NCBI GenBank assembly: GCA_013813135.1
Contig: JACCSF010000188.1
Span: forward strand, 1-35,565
DNA: 35,565 nucleotides
Reading direction: 5' to 3'
Source of the DNA: Thermoleophilaceae bacterium
GTDB lineage: Bacteria; Actinomycetota; Thermoleophilia; Solirubrobacterales; Thermoleophilaceae
The position numbers and the translations under genes were made by a program. Below the pieces are notes generated by a model that did no database searches, had not been told where the DNA came from, and saw only the letters and a list, made by a program, of their open reading frames with translations. Shown here in pieces: positions 17,352 to 24,838 of the stretch. Each line of letters opens with the position of its first letter. The first letter of the stretch is position 1.

Positions 17352-18587
17352 GTGCCCTGGCCTACCTCGAGGCGCAGACTGCGCGAGCTCGACGCGCGCG
17401 TGGGGAGCCGGCGCTTGACAGCGATCCTGGCGGTGCTCGTGGGCGTGGTGGTCGCGGTGGCGGCGGTGCCGGGCTTCGTCAAGCTCGACGAGCCGACCTC
17501 GGACGGCCTCTTCTACGAGGTCCAGAAGCTCGAGGTGGAGGGTCACAGCGAGAGGGAGGCCACTCGGATGGTCTTCGACGCGCCGATCGCGCGCCAGGTC
17601 GCCGCGACCGAGGACGAGCCGAGCCACGTGCGCCGGGTGCTCGACCCCGCCTGGGTCGAGTACAGCAAGCGTTTCTACCGGCGGCGCTGGCTCGTGCCGG
17701 CGCTGGCGGCGGCGGCGGAGCCGGTCGTTGGCGACCAGCCCGGGCTGGGCCTGCGCGTGGCGTCTCTGCTCGGCTACGTCCTCCTCGCCCCGGTTCTGTT
17801 CCTGCTGCTGCGGCGGCGGTTCTCGCCGTCCTTGAGCGCGGGGCTGGCGATCGTCTGCACGCTCGCCCCGCCGGTCTACAAGTGGTCGCTCGGCATGCGG
17901 GTGGACTCCTGGGGGCTCCAGCTGGAGGCGCTCGGGCTGCTCGCGGCCGTGCTGGTCAAGGACCTGGGTCGACGCTGGCTGGTGATGTGGGTATTGACGA
18001 TCGCGGCTCGCTCGGTCACGCGCGACGCGGCGGCGATCTTGCTGCCGGCCGTGCTGTGGCTGCTGTTCGTCGAGCGCCGCGACCGCGCCGCGAGGCGCAC
18101 CAACCTGGCGCTGCTGGGCAGCGGGATCGTGGCCGCCCTGCCCGCGTTCCTCGTCGGCGGGTCGCCCGTGCGCGACAACCTCGCCTACGTGATCACCGGC
18201 TACAAGATCCCCGAGGACAGCAGCTGGGCCTTCGTGGCCACGCACTACTTCGACCAGCTGTGGCGCACCATCAGCACCGACCTCACCTATCCGGTCGACT
18301 TCCCCGCACCGGTCGTCGTGCTGCTCTACGCGGGGATCGTGCTCGCAATCGCGGCGCTCGTGGCCCTGGTGACCCGCCCATCGTGCGGCGACACGTACTT
18401 CTCCCTGATGAAGGCGGCCATCCCCGGCTGCGTGCTGTTGCTGTTGCTCGCCAACAACCCTCAGGCGTACCGGCTGGAGCTGGTGTTCGTGCCGATCGCG
18501 GCGGTAGGGCTGGCCGTCCTGGCCGACCGCGTGCTGAGCATCGAGGTTGACCTCGGGCGGGACCGCTACCCTCGCGTGACGGCATGA
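17352..18587 (+). CDS. multi-pass membrane protein, GT-C glycosyltransferase-like
   Basis: About 411 residues with roughly nine membrane helices (first around ILAVLVGVVVAVAAVPGF). After the first helix an acidic segment, KLDEPTSDGLFYEVQKLE, occupies the external-loop position where GT-C enzymes keep catalytic acids. FYRRRWLVPALAAAAEPVV then leads into the helical part. This pattern is found in uncharacterised actinobacterial mannosyltransferase-like proteins, so a lipid-linked sugar transferase is possible but unproven. The GTG at 17352 is chosen because a TATCCT box (17340-17345) lies six bases upstream with no Shine-Dalgarno, suggesting a leaderless start. It is divergent from pyrR and overlaps the next gene by four bases. 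Confidence 0.75.
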   Translation: MPWPTSRRRLRELDARVGSRRLTAILAVLVGVVVAVAAVPGFVKLDEPTSDGLFYEVQKLEVEGHSEREATRMVFDAPIARQVAATEDEPSHVRRVLDPAWVEYSKRFYRRRWLVPALAAAAEPVVGDQPGLGLRVASLLGYVLLAPVLFLLLRRRFSPSLSAGLAIVCTLAPPVYKWSLGMRVDSWGLQLEALGLLAAVLVKDLGRRWLVMWVLTIAARSVTRDAAAILLPAVLWLLFVERRDRAARRTNLALLGSGIVAALPAFLVGGSPVRDNLAYVITGYKIPEDSSWAFVATHYFDQLWRTISTDLTYPVDFPAPVVVLLYAGIVLAIAALVALVTRPSCGDTYFSLMKAAIPGCVLLLLLANNPQAYRLELVFVPIAAVGLAVLADRVLSIEVDLGRDRYPRVTA

Positions 18588-18865
18588 CCTCGGAGCGTGC
18601 ACAGGCGTACGGCAGGCTGATGCGGACGGTCAGGGAGGACGGCGAGCTCGCCCTGAGCCCGACCGAGTCGGCGCTCGTGCGCGAGGCGGCCGACGCCCTG
18701 CTGTTCTGCGAGAACCTCGCCGCCGACGAGGAGGCGCGGGACGGGCTCACCCGGGTGGGCGACCTCGCGGGCGACCTGGTCGGCTCGGGGCGCTGGGGCC
18801 CGGAGCGCGCCGAGCAGCTCCTGCGAGACATCGAGTGCTGCGGGCCGATGGCCCCCGTCGGCTGA
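18584..18865 (+). CDS. small uncharacterised protein
   Basis: 93 residues, acidic and helix-rich, with no signal peptide or membrane segment. The sequence around ESALVREAADALLFCENLAA suggests an amphipathic helical bundle, and CC occurs near the C-terminus. The ATG overlaps the stop of the membrane protein gene (ATGA), which supports it being translated. I do not recognise the family. Confidence 0.6.
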   Translation: MTSERAQAYGRLMRTVREDGELALSPTESALVREAADALLFCENLAADEEARDGLTRVGDLAGDLVGSGRWGPERAEQLLRDIECCGPMAPVG

Positions 18866-18872
18866 CGACGCC

Positions 18873-18914
18873 GTGCCGACGGTCGAGCTGGGCGACATCG
18901 AACTCCACTACTGA
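18873..18914 (+). pseudogene. possible N-terminal remnant of an alpha/beta hydrolase
   Basis: A 13-codon frame starts at GTG seven bases after the previous stop and reads PTVELGDIELHY before TGA. This closely resembles the first strand of many alpha/beta-hydrolase genes. Nothing that follows restores the fold before the convergent RNase Z gene at 18942. It is too short for certainty. Confidence 0.3.
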
Positions 18915-18941
18915 CATCGGGGCCAGCACCGGGTTGCCCGC

Positions 18942-19925
18942 CTAGGGTACGGCCGGACCGGGCGCCGCTTCGGGATCCGGCGCGTCCGGCCCCCGCCCGC
19001 GCTCCGAGGCCTTCACCAGCACGGGCTCACCCCGCTCCGGAAACGGCACCCCGATGCCGTCGAAGTCGCGCGGCACCACTGTGTTCTCGAAGACGGCGCC
19101 GGCCTCGTCGCGTACCTCCTTCCCGCCGTATCGCGGGGAGATGTGCGTGAGGGCCAGCATGTTCACGCCTGCCGCAGCGGCCAGCTCCCCCGCCTGGCGC
19201 GCGGTGGAATGGCGCGTCTCGGCTGCGCGGTCGGCCTCCTCGTCGAGGAAGGTCGCCTCGTGCACGAGCAGGTCGGCCTCGAAGGCGACCAGGCGCGTCA
19301 TCTCGCACGGAGCCGTGTCGCCGGCCAGCACGATCCTGCGGCCGCGCCGCGGATCGCCCATCACCTGGTCCGGGTGCACCCCGCTGACGGTCTCGCCCTC
19401 CTGGAGGCGACCGAAATCCGGGCCCGGGGTCACGCCGAGCTGCCTGGCGCGCTCGGGGTCGAACACGCCCGGGCGCGGATCCTCGACGAGCGCGTAACCG
19501 AGCGCGGCTACGCCGTGGTCGGTCGCGTAGGCGGCGATCCGGTAGCCGTTGCGCTCGAGCTCGTCGTTGGGCTCGAGCTCCTGGAGCTCGAGCGGGAAGC
19601 CGACCCTCCCCACGATCGGCCGCAGCGCGTTGAAGAGCCCGCGCAGGCCGGCCGGCCCGTAGACGGTGAGCGGGCGTTCGCGCTGGCGCAGCGCGAACGT
19701 CTTGAGCATGCCCGGCAGGCCGAGCACGTGGTCGGCGTGGAAGTGCGTGATGAAGATCTCCTCGAGCTCGACCAGGCCGGTCGAGCGCACGAGCTGGCGC
19801 TGGGTGCCCTCGCCGCAGTCGAACAGCAGGCGATCGCCGCCGCGCCGGACGAGCGTGGCGGGCAGGCCGCGGCGGGCGCTGGGAGCGGAGCCGGCGGTGC
19901 CGACAAAGAGAACGTCGAGGTCCAT
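18942..19925 (-). CDS. rnz: ribonuclease Z (tRNA 3'-processing endonuclease)
   Basis: 327 residues, metallo-beta-lactamase fold, usual length for the short RNase Z. It cleaves the 3' trailer of tRNA precursors. Visible motifs: N-terminal LFVGTAGSAPSARRGLPATL, LLFDCGEGTQRQL, the zinc site ITHFHADHVLGLPG, IVLAGDTAPCEM, HEATFLDEE, and RHSTARQAGELAAAAG, then LTHISPRY. The tRNA-Arg gene in this window does not encode CCA, so the organism needs this activity. The start ATG is followed at once by the typical first strand. The C-terminus has a Pro/Ala-rich tail. Confidence 0.94.
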   Translation of the reverse strand: MDLDVLFVGTAGSAPSARRGLPATLVRRGGDRLLFDCGEGTQRQLVRSTGLVELEEIFITHFHADHVLGLPGMLKTFALRQRERPLTVYGPAGLRGLFNALRPIVGRVGFPLELQELEPNDELERNGYRIAAYATDHGVAALGYALVEDPRPGVFDPERARQLGVTPGPDFGRLQEGETVSGVHPDQVMGDPRRGRRIVLAGDTAPCEMTRLVAFEADLLVHEATFLDEEADRAAETRHSTARQAGELAAAAGVNMLALTHISPRYGGKEVRDEAGAVFENTVVPRDFDGIGVPFPERGEPVLVKASERGRGPDAPDPEAAPGPAVP

Positions 19926-19931
19926 GGGCCC

Positions 19932-20120
19932 CTATGTTGACTCGCGGGCCTCGTCATCGAGTTCGTCGTCGTCTCACGTCGACGACGCGATGTCCATCAG
20001 GTCGCGCGGACGCCCTGCCGCCCGCTACATCCGAATCAGGTCATCGAGCCCCGCGATCGCGATCTCGAGCCCGGCAGTCCACCACCGGCGCCCCCGCTCG
20101 CTCAGCTCGTCGAAGGAGGC
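19932..20120 (-). pseudogene. decayed nucleotidyltransferase-like gene (C-terminal remnant)
   Basis: The 194-base gap between the phosphoesterase and rnz genes holds a degenerate minus-strand frame. It reads SFDELSERGRRWW, then AIAGLDDLIRM, a TAG (20025-20027), then RAAGRPRDLMDIASS, a TGA (19974-19976) and DDDELDDEARES to a final TAG. The pattern DDLIxMKRAAGRPKDLxDI is common at the end of small nucleotidyltransferase-fold (AbiEii/DUF6036-like) proteins. The TAG sits exactly where the lysine codon AAG is expected. Family assignment is from memory of the motif; the N-terminal part is gone. Confidence 0.5.
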
Positions 20121-20632
20121 TAGAGCTCAATCAGCTCGAACTCGACCCGGTTGCCCTCGACTCGCGCCAGCCCCATCGTGTGCCTCGCGGCGCGGCGGCG
20201 CTCCGTGGGGCTGCCCGGGTTGAAGATCTGGAAGCCGTCCGCGGCCTGCTCGTGCAGCGGCAGGTGCGAGTGGCCGAACAGGACCGCGTCGGCGACATCC
20301 GCGAAGCGCAGGCGAATGCGCCGCAGCCGCCCGGCGGACGGGCCGGCGTCGTGCACCATCGCGATGCGGGCGTCCTCGACGCCCACCGCCCGCTCGGCCG
20401 GGAGCAGCCGGCGCACCTCGGAGCTGTCCACGTTGCCGTGCACGCCGACCAGGGGCGGCCCGATCGCCTCCAGTTCCCGCACGACCTCCGCGGTAATGAA
20501 GTCACCCGCATGCAGGAGCAGGTCGGCCGCGGCGATGCGCTCGACGCACGCATCGGGGAGCCGCCGCGCGCCACGCGGCAGGTGGGTGTCGGCGATGACC
20601 GCGACCAGCACTCCGGGTCTGCACTCAACCAC
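20120..20632 (-). CDS. YfcE/MJ0936-family metallophosphoesterase
   Basis: 170 residues with the calcineurin-like metal-binding motifs: VIADTHLP (Asp-X-His), LLLHAGDFI (Gly-Asp), VHGNVDSSEV (Gly-Asn), MVHDAG, and LFGHSHLPLHEQ with FNPGSP. Family members are phosphodiesterases on small model substrates, usually Mn-dependent; the physiological substrate is unknown. Start GTG at 20632 gives a few extra residues; GTG at 20611, just before LVAVIADTH, is an equally good alternative. Its stop adjoins the decayed nucleotidyltransferase remnant. Confidence 0.88.
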   Translation of the reverse strand: MVECRPGVLVAVIADTHLPRGARRLPDACVERIAAADLLLHAGDFITAEVVRELEAIGPPLVGVHGNVDSSEVRRLLPAERAVGVEDARIAMVHDAGPSAGRLRRIRLRFADVADAVLFGHSHLPLHEQAADGFQIFNPGSPTERRRAARHTMGLARVEGNRVEFELIEL

Positions 20633-20673
20633 ACTCGCGCCAGTCGCGGCGGCGCGGCGGGCGATCCGGCCCG

Positions 20674-21318
20674 GTGTGGGACGATGAACTGGTGCCTGTG
20701 CCGCTCGATCTGCTCCTCCCCTTCCTCGTCGGGTCGGTTCTCGTGACGGTGATCCCGGGCGCGGACATGGCGCTCATCACCCGGCAGGTCCTCGTCGGCG
20801 GCCCGGCGCTGGCGCAGAAGACGATCTTCGGGAATCTCACCGGGCTGCTCGTCCACGGCGTCGCGCTCGCCGCCGGGCTGTCGGCGCTGCTCGTGGCGTC
20901 AGCGACGGCCTACACCGTCGTCAAGCTCGCCGGCGCCGCCTACCTCGTCTACCTCGGCGTCCAGGCCCTGTTGGCCTCCAGACACCCGCCGACCGACGCG
21001 CCACCGGCCGCCATCGCCGCGCCGCGCCGCGCCTTTCTCCAAGGGCTAATCAGCACCGTCCTCAACCCGAAGCCGGCGCTCTTCTTCCTGACGTTCCTAC
21101 CGCAGTTCGTCGACCGTGACGCGGCTGTCCTGCCGCAGACACTGACCTTGGCCGCCATACACGTGATCGTCGGCCTCATCTGGCTTTCCGCGTACGCCCG
21201 TTTCGTCCACAACGCGCGCGCACTGCTGGCCGCGCCACGCGTCAAGGCATGGCTCGAGCGGACCACCGGCGTGGTGCTCATCGCGTTCGGGCTGCGGGTC
21301 GCCGTCGAGCGGCGCTGA
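20674..21318 (+). CDS. LysE/RhtB-family amino-acid exporter
   Basis: About 214 residues with the six-helix arrangement of LysE/RhtB exporters. The first helix has LLLPFLVGSVLVTVIPGADM, the site of the family's conserved PGP-like motif (here PGA). The second and third helices include LTGLLVHGVALAAGLSALL and VKLAGAAYLVYLGVQAL. FLQGLISTVLNPKPALFFLTFLPQFV is the strongly conserved central signature. It probably exports an amino acid or homoserine-lactone-like compound across the membrane; the substrate is unknown. GTG codons at 20692 and 20698 are alternative starts. It is divergent from the phosphoesterase gene. Confidence 0.88.
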   Translation: MWDDELVPVPLDLLLPFLVGSVLVTVIPGADMALITRQVLVGGPALAQKTIFGNLTGLLVHGVALAAGLSALLVASATAYTVVKLAGAAYLVYLGVQALLASRHPPTDAPPAAIAAPRRAFLQGLISTVLNPKPALFFLTFLPQFVDRDAAVLPQTLTLAAIHVIVGLIWLSAYARFVHNARALLAAPRVKAWLERTTGVVLIAFGLRVAVERR

Positions 21319-21347
21319 GGCGACGCATCTCGCCTGGGCGCGGCGAT

Positions 21348-21467
21348 TCTAGGTCACAATCCCGTCGCAAGGGGTTTCGAGCGCGGTCCTTGCCGGTCGC
21401 AGGGGGGAACGGCTCGCGGCTCTACAAATCCGGCTTTCGTAGCACCCGCGCCCGTAGCTCAGTGGAT
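21348..21467 (+). repeat. diverged copy of the tRNA-Arg promoter plus first 20 bases of the tRNA
   Basis: These 120 bases align along their whole length with 28613-28733, the promoter and 5' end of tRNA-Arg(CCG). Both begin with TCTAGGTC, share CGGTCGCAG, and carry a -10-like box (TACAAA here, TACAAT there). They end with the identical first 20 bases of the tRNA (21448-21467). After 21467 the sequence departs and no T-arm or 3' acceptor follows, so it is a broken tRNA copy. The surrounding gene-free stretch 21319-21635 contains nothing else I can support. Confidence 0.8.
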
Positions 21468-21635
21468 GCTCGACTCCCGCGAGCAGGCGGGCGGCGCAGA
21501 AGGGCCAAGCGAGGTATCAGGTAAGGATGAAGGCGAAGGGTCAGCGCTAGATACCCATGGCACAGGCTGGCGGCCGCGCTGCTGCCCGCAAGGCCTCAGG
21601 CTTACTGCAGCCCTGGACCGTCGCGCCGGAGCTCC

Positions 21636-22130
21636 CTATTGCCGCGGCTCTGACGGGGGAGCCGGCGCCTGTCGGCTGAAACGAATCGCCAGTGCTGCTG
21701 CTCCGAGGGCGGCGACAGCGCTTTGTGCAACCGCAAGTGCCTCGCTCCCCCAGTACGGGTTGTCCGCTTGGAGAAGCAGCCCGATCTCGTCAAGGACGAG
21801 TCCGGCACCCACCCCGAACAGCGGGCCCAGCCAGGACTCGTGCCCATCGCTACGCGTCAGTATCGCGCCGCCGCCCGCAAGGAAGGTAAGACCGATCCCA
21901 GGGACGAAGTGGTGTACCCGGAGTTCGTTGCCGCCGGGGGCGTGATACGCGCGACGCGCCCAGCTGCGCAGCCGCGGCGCGTGACGATCACGTTCGCGGC
22001 CGTAGCTGATCGCTCGCGCTATGGCTACGGTGACCGCGAACGCGCTCAGCATTCCGAAGCCGGCTCGCTCGGCGGGTGAGCTGACGCGGTAGCCACGAAG
22101 CGTGGCGTCGACCAACTTGTGAGAGGTCAT
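21636..22130 (-). CDS. four-helix integral membrane protein, uncharacterised
   Basis: About 164 residues with four hydrophobic segments: around GFGMLSAFAVTVAIARAI, VHHFVPGIGLTFLAGGGAIL, WLGPLFGVGAGLVLDEIGLL, and AVAQSAVAALGAAALAI. HHFVPGI followed by a glycine-rich helix and LVLDEIGLLLQ is a recurring pattern in uncharacterised actinobacterial membrane proteins. Conserved histidines and Asp-Glu within membrane segments could bind a metal (inference). ATG at 22130 is preferred; an in-frame GTG at 22169 is possible. It is the last gene of the envelope/stress cluster, next to the broken tRNA copy. Confidence 0.7.
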   Translation of the reverse strand: MTSHKLVDATLRGYRVSSPAERAGFGMLSAFAVTVAIARAISYGRERDRHAPRLRSWARRAYHAPGGNELRVHHFVPGIGLTFLAGGGAILTRSDGHESWLGPLFGVGAGLVLDEIGLLLQADNPYWGSEALAVAQSAVAALGAAALAIRFSRQAPAPPSEPRQ

Positions 22131-22184
22131 GGAAACCGCCGGCCGAGGCACCGAAGGAGCGGTCGCCACACGGCCGACGCGAGC

Positions 22185-22370
22185 TCAGCGCTGATCGGGG
22201 TATGGGTCCTTGACGCTGTCACCGCCGCGCACGGTGTGCCACTCGCCATTGCCGCAGTTTGGGCATGGCGGCAGGCTCTTGGTCGAGCCGATCTCAAGCT
22301 CGTGGCTGCAGCTCGTGCACATGTAGGTGCCGGCGGAAACGTCGCTTCCTGATGGGACCGGCTCGGCCAT
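22185..22370 (-). CDS. small zinc-ribbon protein
   Basis: About 61 residues with two cysteine pairs, CTSC and CPNCG, 17 residues apart, forming a single rubredoxin-like zinc ribbon. ATG at 22370 is chosen because AAGGAG lies six bases upstream; an earlier in-frame ATG has no such site. The protein probably binds zinc; its partner is unknown. It lies between two envelope/stress genes on the same strand. Confidence 0.8.
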   Translation of the reverse strand: MAEPVPSGSDVSAGTYMCTSCSHELEIGSTKSLPPCPNCGNGEWHTVRGGDSVKDPYPDQR

Positions 22371-22433
22371 TCGTGACTCCTTCATCTCGGGGTGTTCCAA
22401 CAGCGTTCGCGGCGGCGCCCGTGGGAGGCGTGC

Positions 22434-22607
22434 TCAGAAGCCGATCTTGCCGAGCAGCTCCTTGGGGTCGATGCCGTGCTTCTCGAGCAGGTTGGAATGC
22501 TCTTCGTGGTCGACCTTGTCCGGCAGCTCCCGTTCGGCTTCGGCTGCCTTGTCGTGATCGCCTCGATCCTTGAGCAGCTGGATGATCTTGTCCTTGGGGA
22601 TCTCCAT
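22434..22607 (-). CDS. small conserved acidic/basic protein of the stress cluster
   Basis: 57 residues starting MEIPKDKIIQLLKDRGDHDK and ending with IDPKELLGKIGF, highly charged and helical, with no membrane segment. A strong GGAGGGA precedes the ATG at five to six bases. I recall similar short proteins in other Actinobacteria with the pattern DKAxxAExELPDKVD, but no function is known. It lies 23 bases downstream of the YihY gene and is likely co-transcribed with it. Confidence 0.75.
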   Translation of the reverse strand: MEIPKDKIIQLLKDRGDHDKAAEAERELPDKVDHEEHSNLLEKHGIDPKELLGKIGF

Positions 22608-22630
22608 GTGCGTCCCTCCTCGCTTGTTGG

Positions 22631-23614
22631 TTACCCGGTTTGCTTGTCCATCTTGCGTGTGTCTCGGGGCTCGACGAACGGCTCTTCGCCTTCGGGATGA
22701 CCCGCTTCGATCGCCCGTCCGCGCTCGAGCTCGGCGTTGAACTCGGCACCCAGCAGGACCATGATGTTCGAGATCCATAGCCAGACCAAGAACACGATCG
22801 GCCCCGCGAGCGCGCCGTAGGTCTTGTTGTAGGAGCCGAAGTTCGCGACGTAGAAGGCGAACGCCAGCGACGCGATCACCCAGCCGATCACGGCCAGTAC
22901 CCCGCCGGGACTGACCCAGCGGAACTTGGGGTGCTTGACGTTGGGCGCCGCCCAGTAGAGCAGCGCGAACATGAAGCTCACGATCAAGAGCAGCACCGGC
23001 CACTTGGCGATGTTCCAGATCGTGATCGCGGTTTCGCTGAGGCCGAGCACTCCGCCGGCCTGCTTGGCGAGGCCGCCGGTCAGCGTGACCGCCACGGCGC
23101 TGATCGCGAGCAGAACGAGGAGGACGAGCGTCAGCACCACGCGCGTGGGCAGCGTCTTCCAGATCGGACGGCCTTCCTCGATGTCGTAGATCGAGTTGGA
23201 CGCGCGCATGAAGGCGGCCACATATCCGGAGGCCGACCACAGCGCTCCCGCCAGACCGACGATGAAGAAGACACCGGCCGCACCCTTCGAGCCCTGCAGA
23301 TTCTTGATTGCGCTGGTGAAGATCTCCTTCGCCGGTCCCGGCGCTACCTTGCCCAGGTTGTCGATCAGCGGCTGGGTGGCCGAGTTGCCGATCAGGCCGA
23401 GCACCGAGACCAGCACGATGAGCGCCGGGAAGATCGCCAGGACCCCGTAGTAGGTCAGCGCGGCCGCCCAATCGGTGAGGTTGTCCTCCTTGAACTCGGT
23501 GACCGTGCGCTTGAGCACCGACCACCAGGAGCCGGCCTTCAGATCGGTCGGTGTCACCGGCGGGCGTTCCCCGCTCCCGCCGGCCGCCGCCTGGGCTTCT
23601 TCTCGTCGTGCCAT
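22631..23614 (-). CDS. YihY/BrkB-family inner-membrane protein
   Basis: 327 residues with about six membrane helices. Hallmarks: an N-terminal amphipathic segment WSVLKRTVTEFKEDNLTDWAA, then AALTYYGVLAIFPALIVLVS, the central ALWSASGYVAAFMRASNSIY, and late SYNKTYGALAGPIVFLVWLW followed by LLGAEFNAELER. These are the conserved features of the YihY (formerly RNase BN) family, which are integral membrane proteins, not nucleases. The function is unknown; members are often near stress and envelope genes. The C-terminus is a charged tail. It is the best-conserved gene of this cluster. Confidence 0.93.
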   Translation of the reverse strand: MARREEAQAAAGGSGERPPVTPTDLKAGSWWSVLKRTVTEFKEDNLTDWAAALTYYGVLAIFPALIVLVSVLGLIGNSATQPLIDNLGKVAPGPAKEIFTSAIKNLQGSKGAAGVFFIVGLAGALWSASGYVAAFMRASNSIYDIEEGRPIWKTLPTRVVLTLVLLVLLAISAVAVTLTGGLAKQAGGVLGLSETAITIWNIAKWPVLLLIVSFMFALLYWAAPNVKHPKFRWVSPGGVLAVIGWVIASLAFAFYVANFGSYNKTYGALAGPIVFLVWLWISNIMVLLGAEFNAELERGRAIEAGHPEGEEPFVEPRDTRKMDKQTG

Positions 23615-23638
23615 GCTCCTCCCGATCTTGCGGTCTGC

Positions 23639-23902
23639 CTAGCGGGTGTCCGGATCGATCTCACGCGCCCGGCGCTCGTGCAGCTCAGCCTCCAGCTGGT
23701 CGCGCTCGGCCCGCTGTCTCGCGGACTCTTCCGCCACCTCCGCGCGGGCCCGGTGCTTCTCCGCCTCGATGCGCTCGCGCCGTGCCTGCCCCCGAAGGTC
23801 GCGCTTACGCTGGCGCTTGGCCTTGCCCTTCTTGGCGCCCAAGAGCAGCAGCCCGACGACGACGACGCCAACGGCCAAGACGACGATCAACCAAGTGTCC
23901 AT
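23639..23902 (-). CDS. membrane-anchored coiled-coil small protein
   Basis: 87 residues: one N-terminal membrane helix (WLIVVLAVGVVVVGLLLLGA) followed by a very basic, then mixed-charge helical region rich in Arg, Glu and Ala that should form a coiled coil. Topology with the helix tail in the cytoplasm is expected from the Lys/Arg cluster just after the helix. No family recognised. It sits between DUF3618 and YihY genes on the same strand. Confidence 0.7.
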   Translation of the reverse strand: MDTWLIVVLAVGVVVVGLLLLGAKKGKAKRQRKRDLRGQARRERIEAEKHRARAEVAEESARQRAERDQLEAELHERRAREIDPDTR

Positions 23903-23928
23903 CTCACGCCTCCCTCACTTCAGACCCG

Positions 23929-24462
23929 TTAGGACCCAGCTCGAGCCGCCGACCCGGGGCCGGCGCTCGGCTTCGTCTCTTCGACCTTTTGCTGAGCGCT
24001 GTCACGCAGCTCCTCAGCCTGCTTCTCGCCGCTTTGCTGCGCGGTTTCCTTGGCGCTCTGGGCGGCTTCCTGGGCCACCTCTTTGCCTCGGTCGAGAGCC
24101 TCCTGGCCGGTCTCCTTCACGCGTTCCTTGACCTCGTCAGCCATCGGACCGACTTTCTCGTCCTCGACGCGCGTCGACGGCAAGAGCATCCCTGCCACGA
24201 AGCCGACTGCGACGGAGCCGAGCGCCAGCCCGATCGGGTTCTCCTGCGCCACCCCCGCGGCGCGCTTCGCGCCCTGGTTCACCTGGCCGGCATCGGGCGT
24301 CGCACCGCTGATTCGCTCCTTCACCTGGTCCCGCTTGGCGGCGATGCTCTCCTTGGTGCGCGTCTTGACGTCGGCCTGGTGACCGAGCGCCTCGACGGTC
24401 TCCCCCATCTCGCCGCGGGTCTGCTCTATTTCCTCGCGGATTTCGCTCGGGTCTTTGCCCAC
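23929..24462 (-). CDS. DUF3618-family membrane-associated protein
   Basis: 177 residues. The N-terminal DPSEIREEIEQTRGEMGETV is the DUF3618 signature. One membrane helix lies near residues 78-95 (IGLALGSVAVGFVAGMLL). The C-terminal half is an Ala/Gln/Glu/Lys-rich amphipathic helix reminiscent of LEA-like stress proteins. Start GTG at 24462 has GGAGG seven bases upstream and overlaps the holin-like gene by 37 bases. DUF3618 and holin-like genes are commonly adjacent in Actinobacteria. The molecular function is unknown. Confidence 0.88.
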   Translation of the reverse strand: MGKDPSEIREEIEQTRGEMGETVEALGHQADVKTRTKESIAAKRDQVKERISGATPDAGQVNQGAKRAAGVAQENPIGLALGSVAVGFVAGMLLPSTRVEDEKVGPMADEVKERVKETGQEALDRGKEVAQEAAQSAKETAQQSGEKQAEELRDSAQQKVEETKPSAGPGSAARAGS

Positions 24463-24836
24463 TGGACGTCCTCCTTCGTGCTCTGGATGGCCTGTTCAGG
24501 CGCTGGCGGGGTTGCCTCCTGAGCCTTGCTCCTGCCAGCCAGCGCCAGCGCTCCGGCGATTGCTGCGTACGCCACGGCCACGATCAAAGCCGCGAGCCAG
24601 AGGCCCATCCCGGTGGCGAGTGCGGCGATCAAGCAGGCGGTCAGTGCACCCAGGGCAAGCAGGCCGACAAGTCCAGCTCCCCCGAACATGCCTGCACCGA
24701 GGCCGGCCTTCTTGCCCTTCTCGGCCATCTCGGCCTTGGCCAGCTCCAGCTCCTGTCGGACGAGCGTGGTCGTCTGGTTCGACAGCTCCTTGAGCAGCTC
24801 GCCGACCGGGCGCTCGTGCAGATCGCTGTCTGACAT
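24426..24836 (-). CDS. phage-holin-like / YqjE-type membrane protein (PF07332-like)
   Basis: 136 residues. The N-terminal ERPVGELLKELSNQTTTLVR with QELELAKAEMAEKGK is the family signature, followed by two membrane helices (AGLVGLLALGALTACLIAAL and LWLAALIVAVAYAAIAGALAL). Despite the holin name these chromosomal proteins accompany DUF3618 genes and are thought to act in envelope or stress physiology. The ATG lies two bases after the upstream stop with GAGGGGG about eight bases before it. It overlaps DUF3618 downstream. Confidence 0.88.
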   Translation of the reverse strand: MSDSDLHERPVGELLKELSNQTTTLVRQELELAKAEMAEKGKKAGLGAGMFGGAGLVGLLALGALTACLIAALATGMGLWLAALIVAVAYAAIAGALALAGRSKAQEATPPAPEQAIQSTKEDVQWAKTRAKSARK

Positions 24837-24838
24837 CG

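Noticed and set aside
21448-21510. Second functional tRNA-Arg gene
   Set aside because: Only the first 20 bases match. The following GCTCG/CGAGC stem has a loop without U33, and no T-arm or 3' acceptor follows.
24426-24836. Prophage lysis gene, because of the holin-like family name
   Set aside because: No other phage genes are nearby. This family is a regular chromosomal companion of DUF3618 in Actinobacteria.
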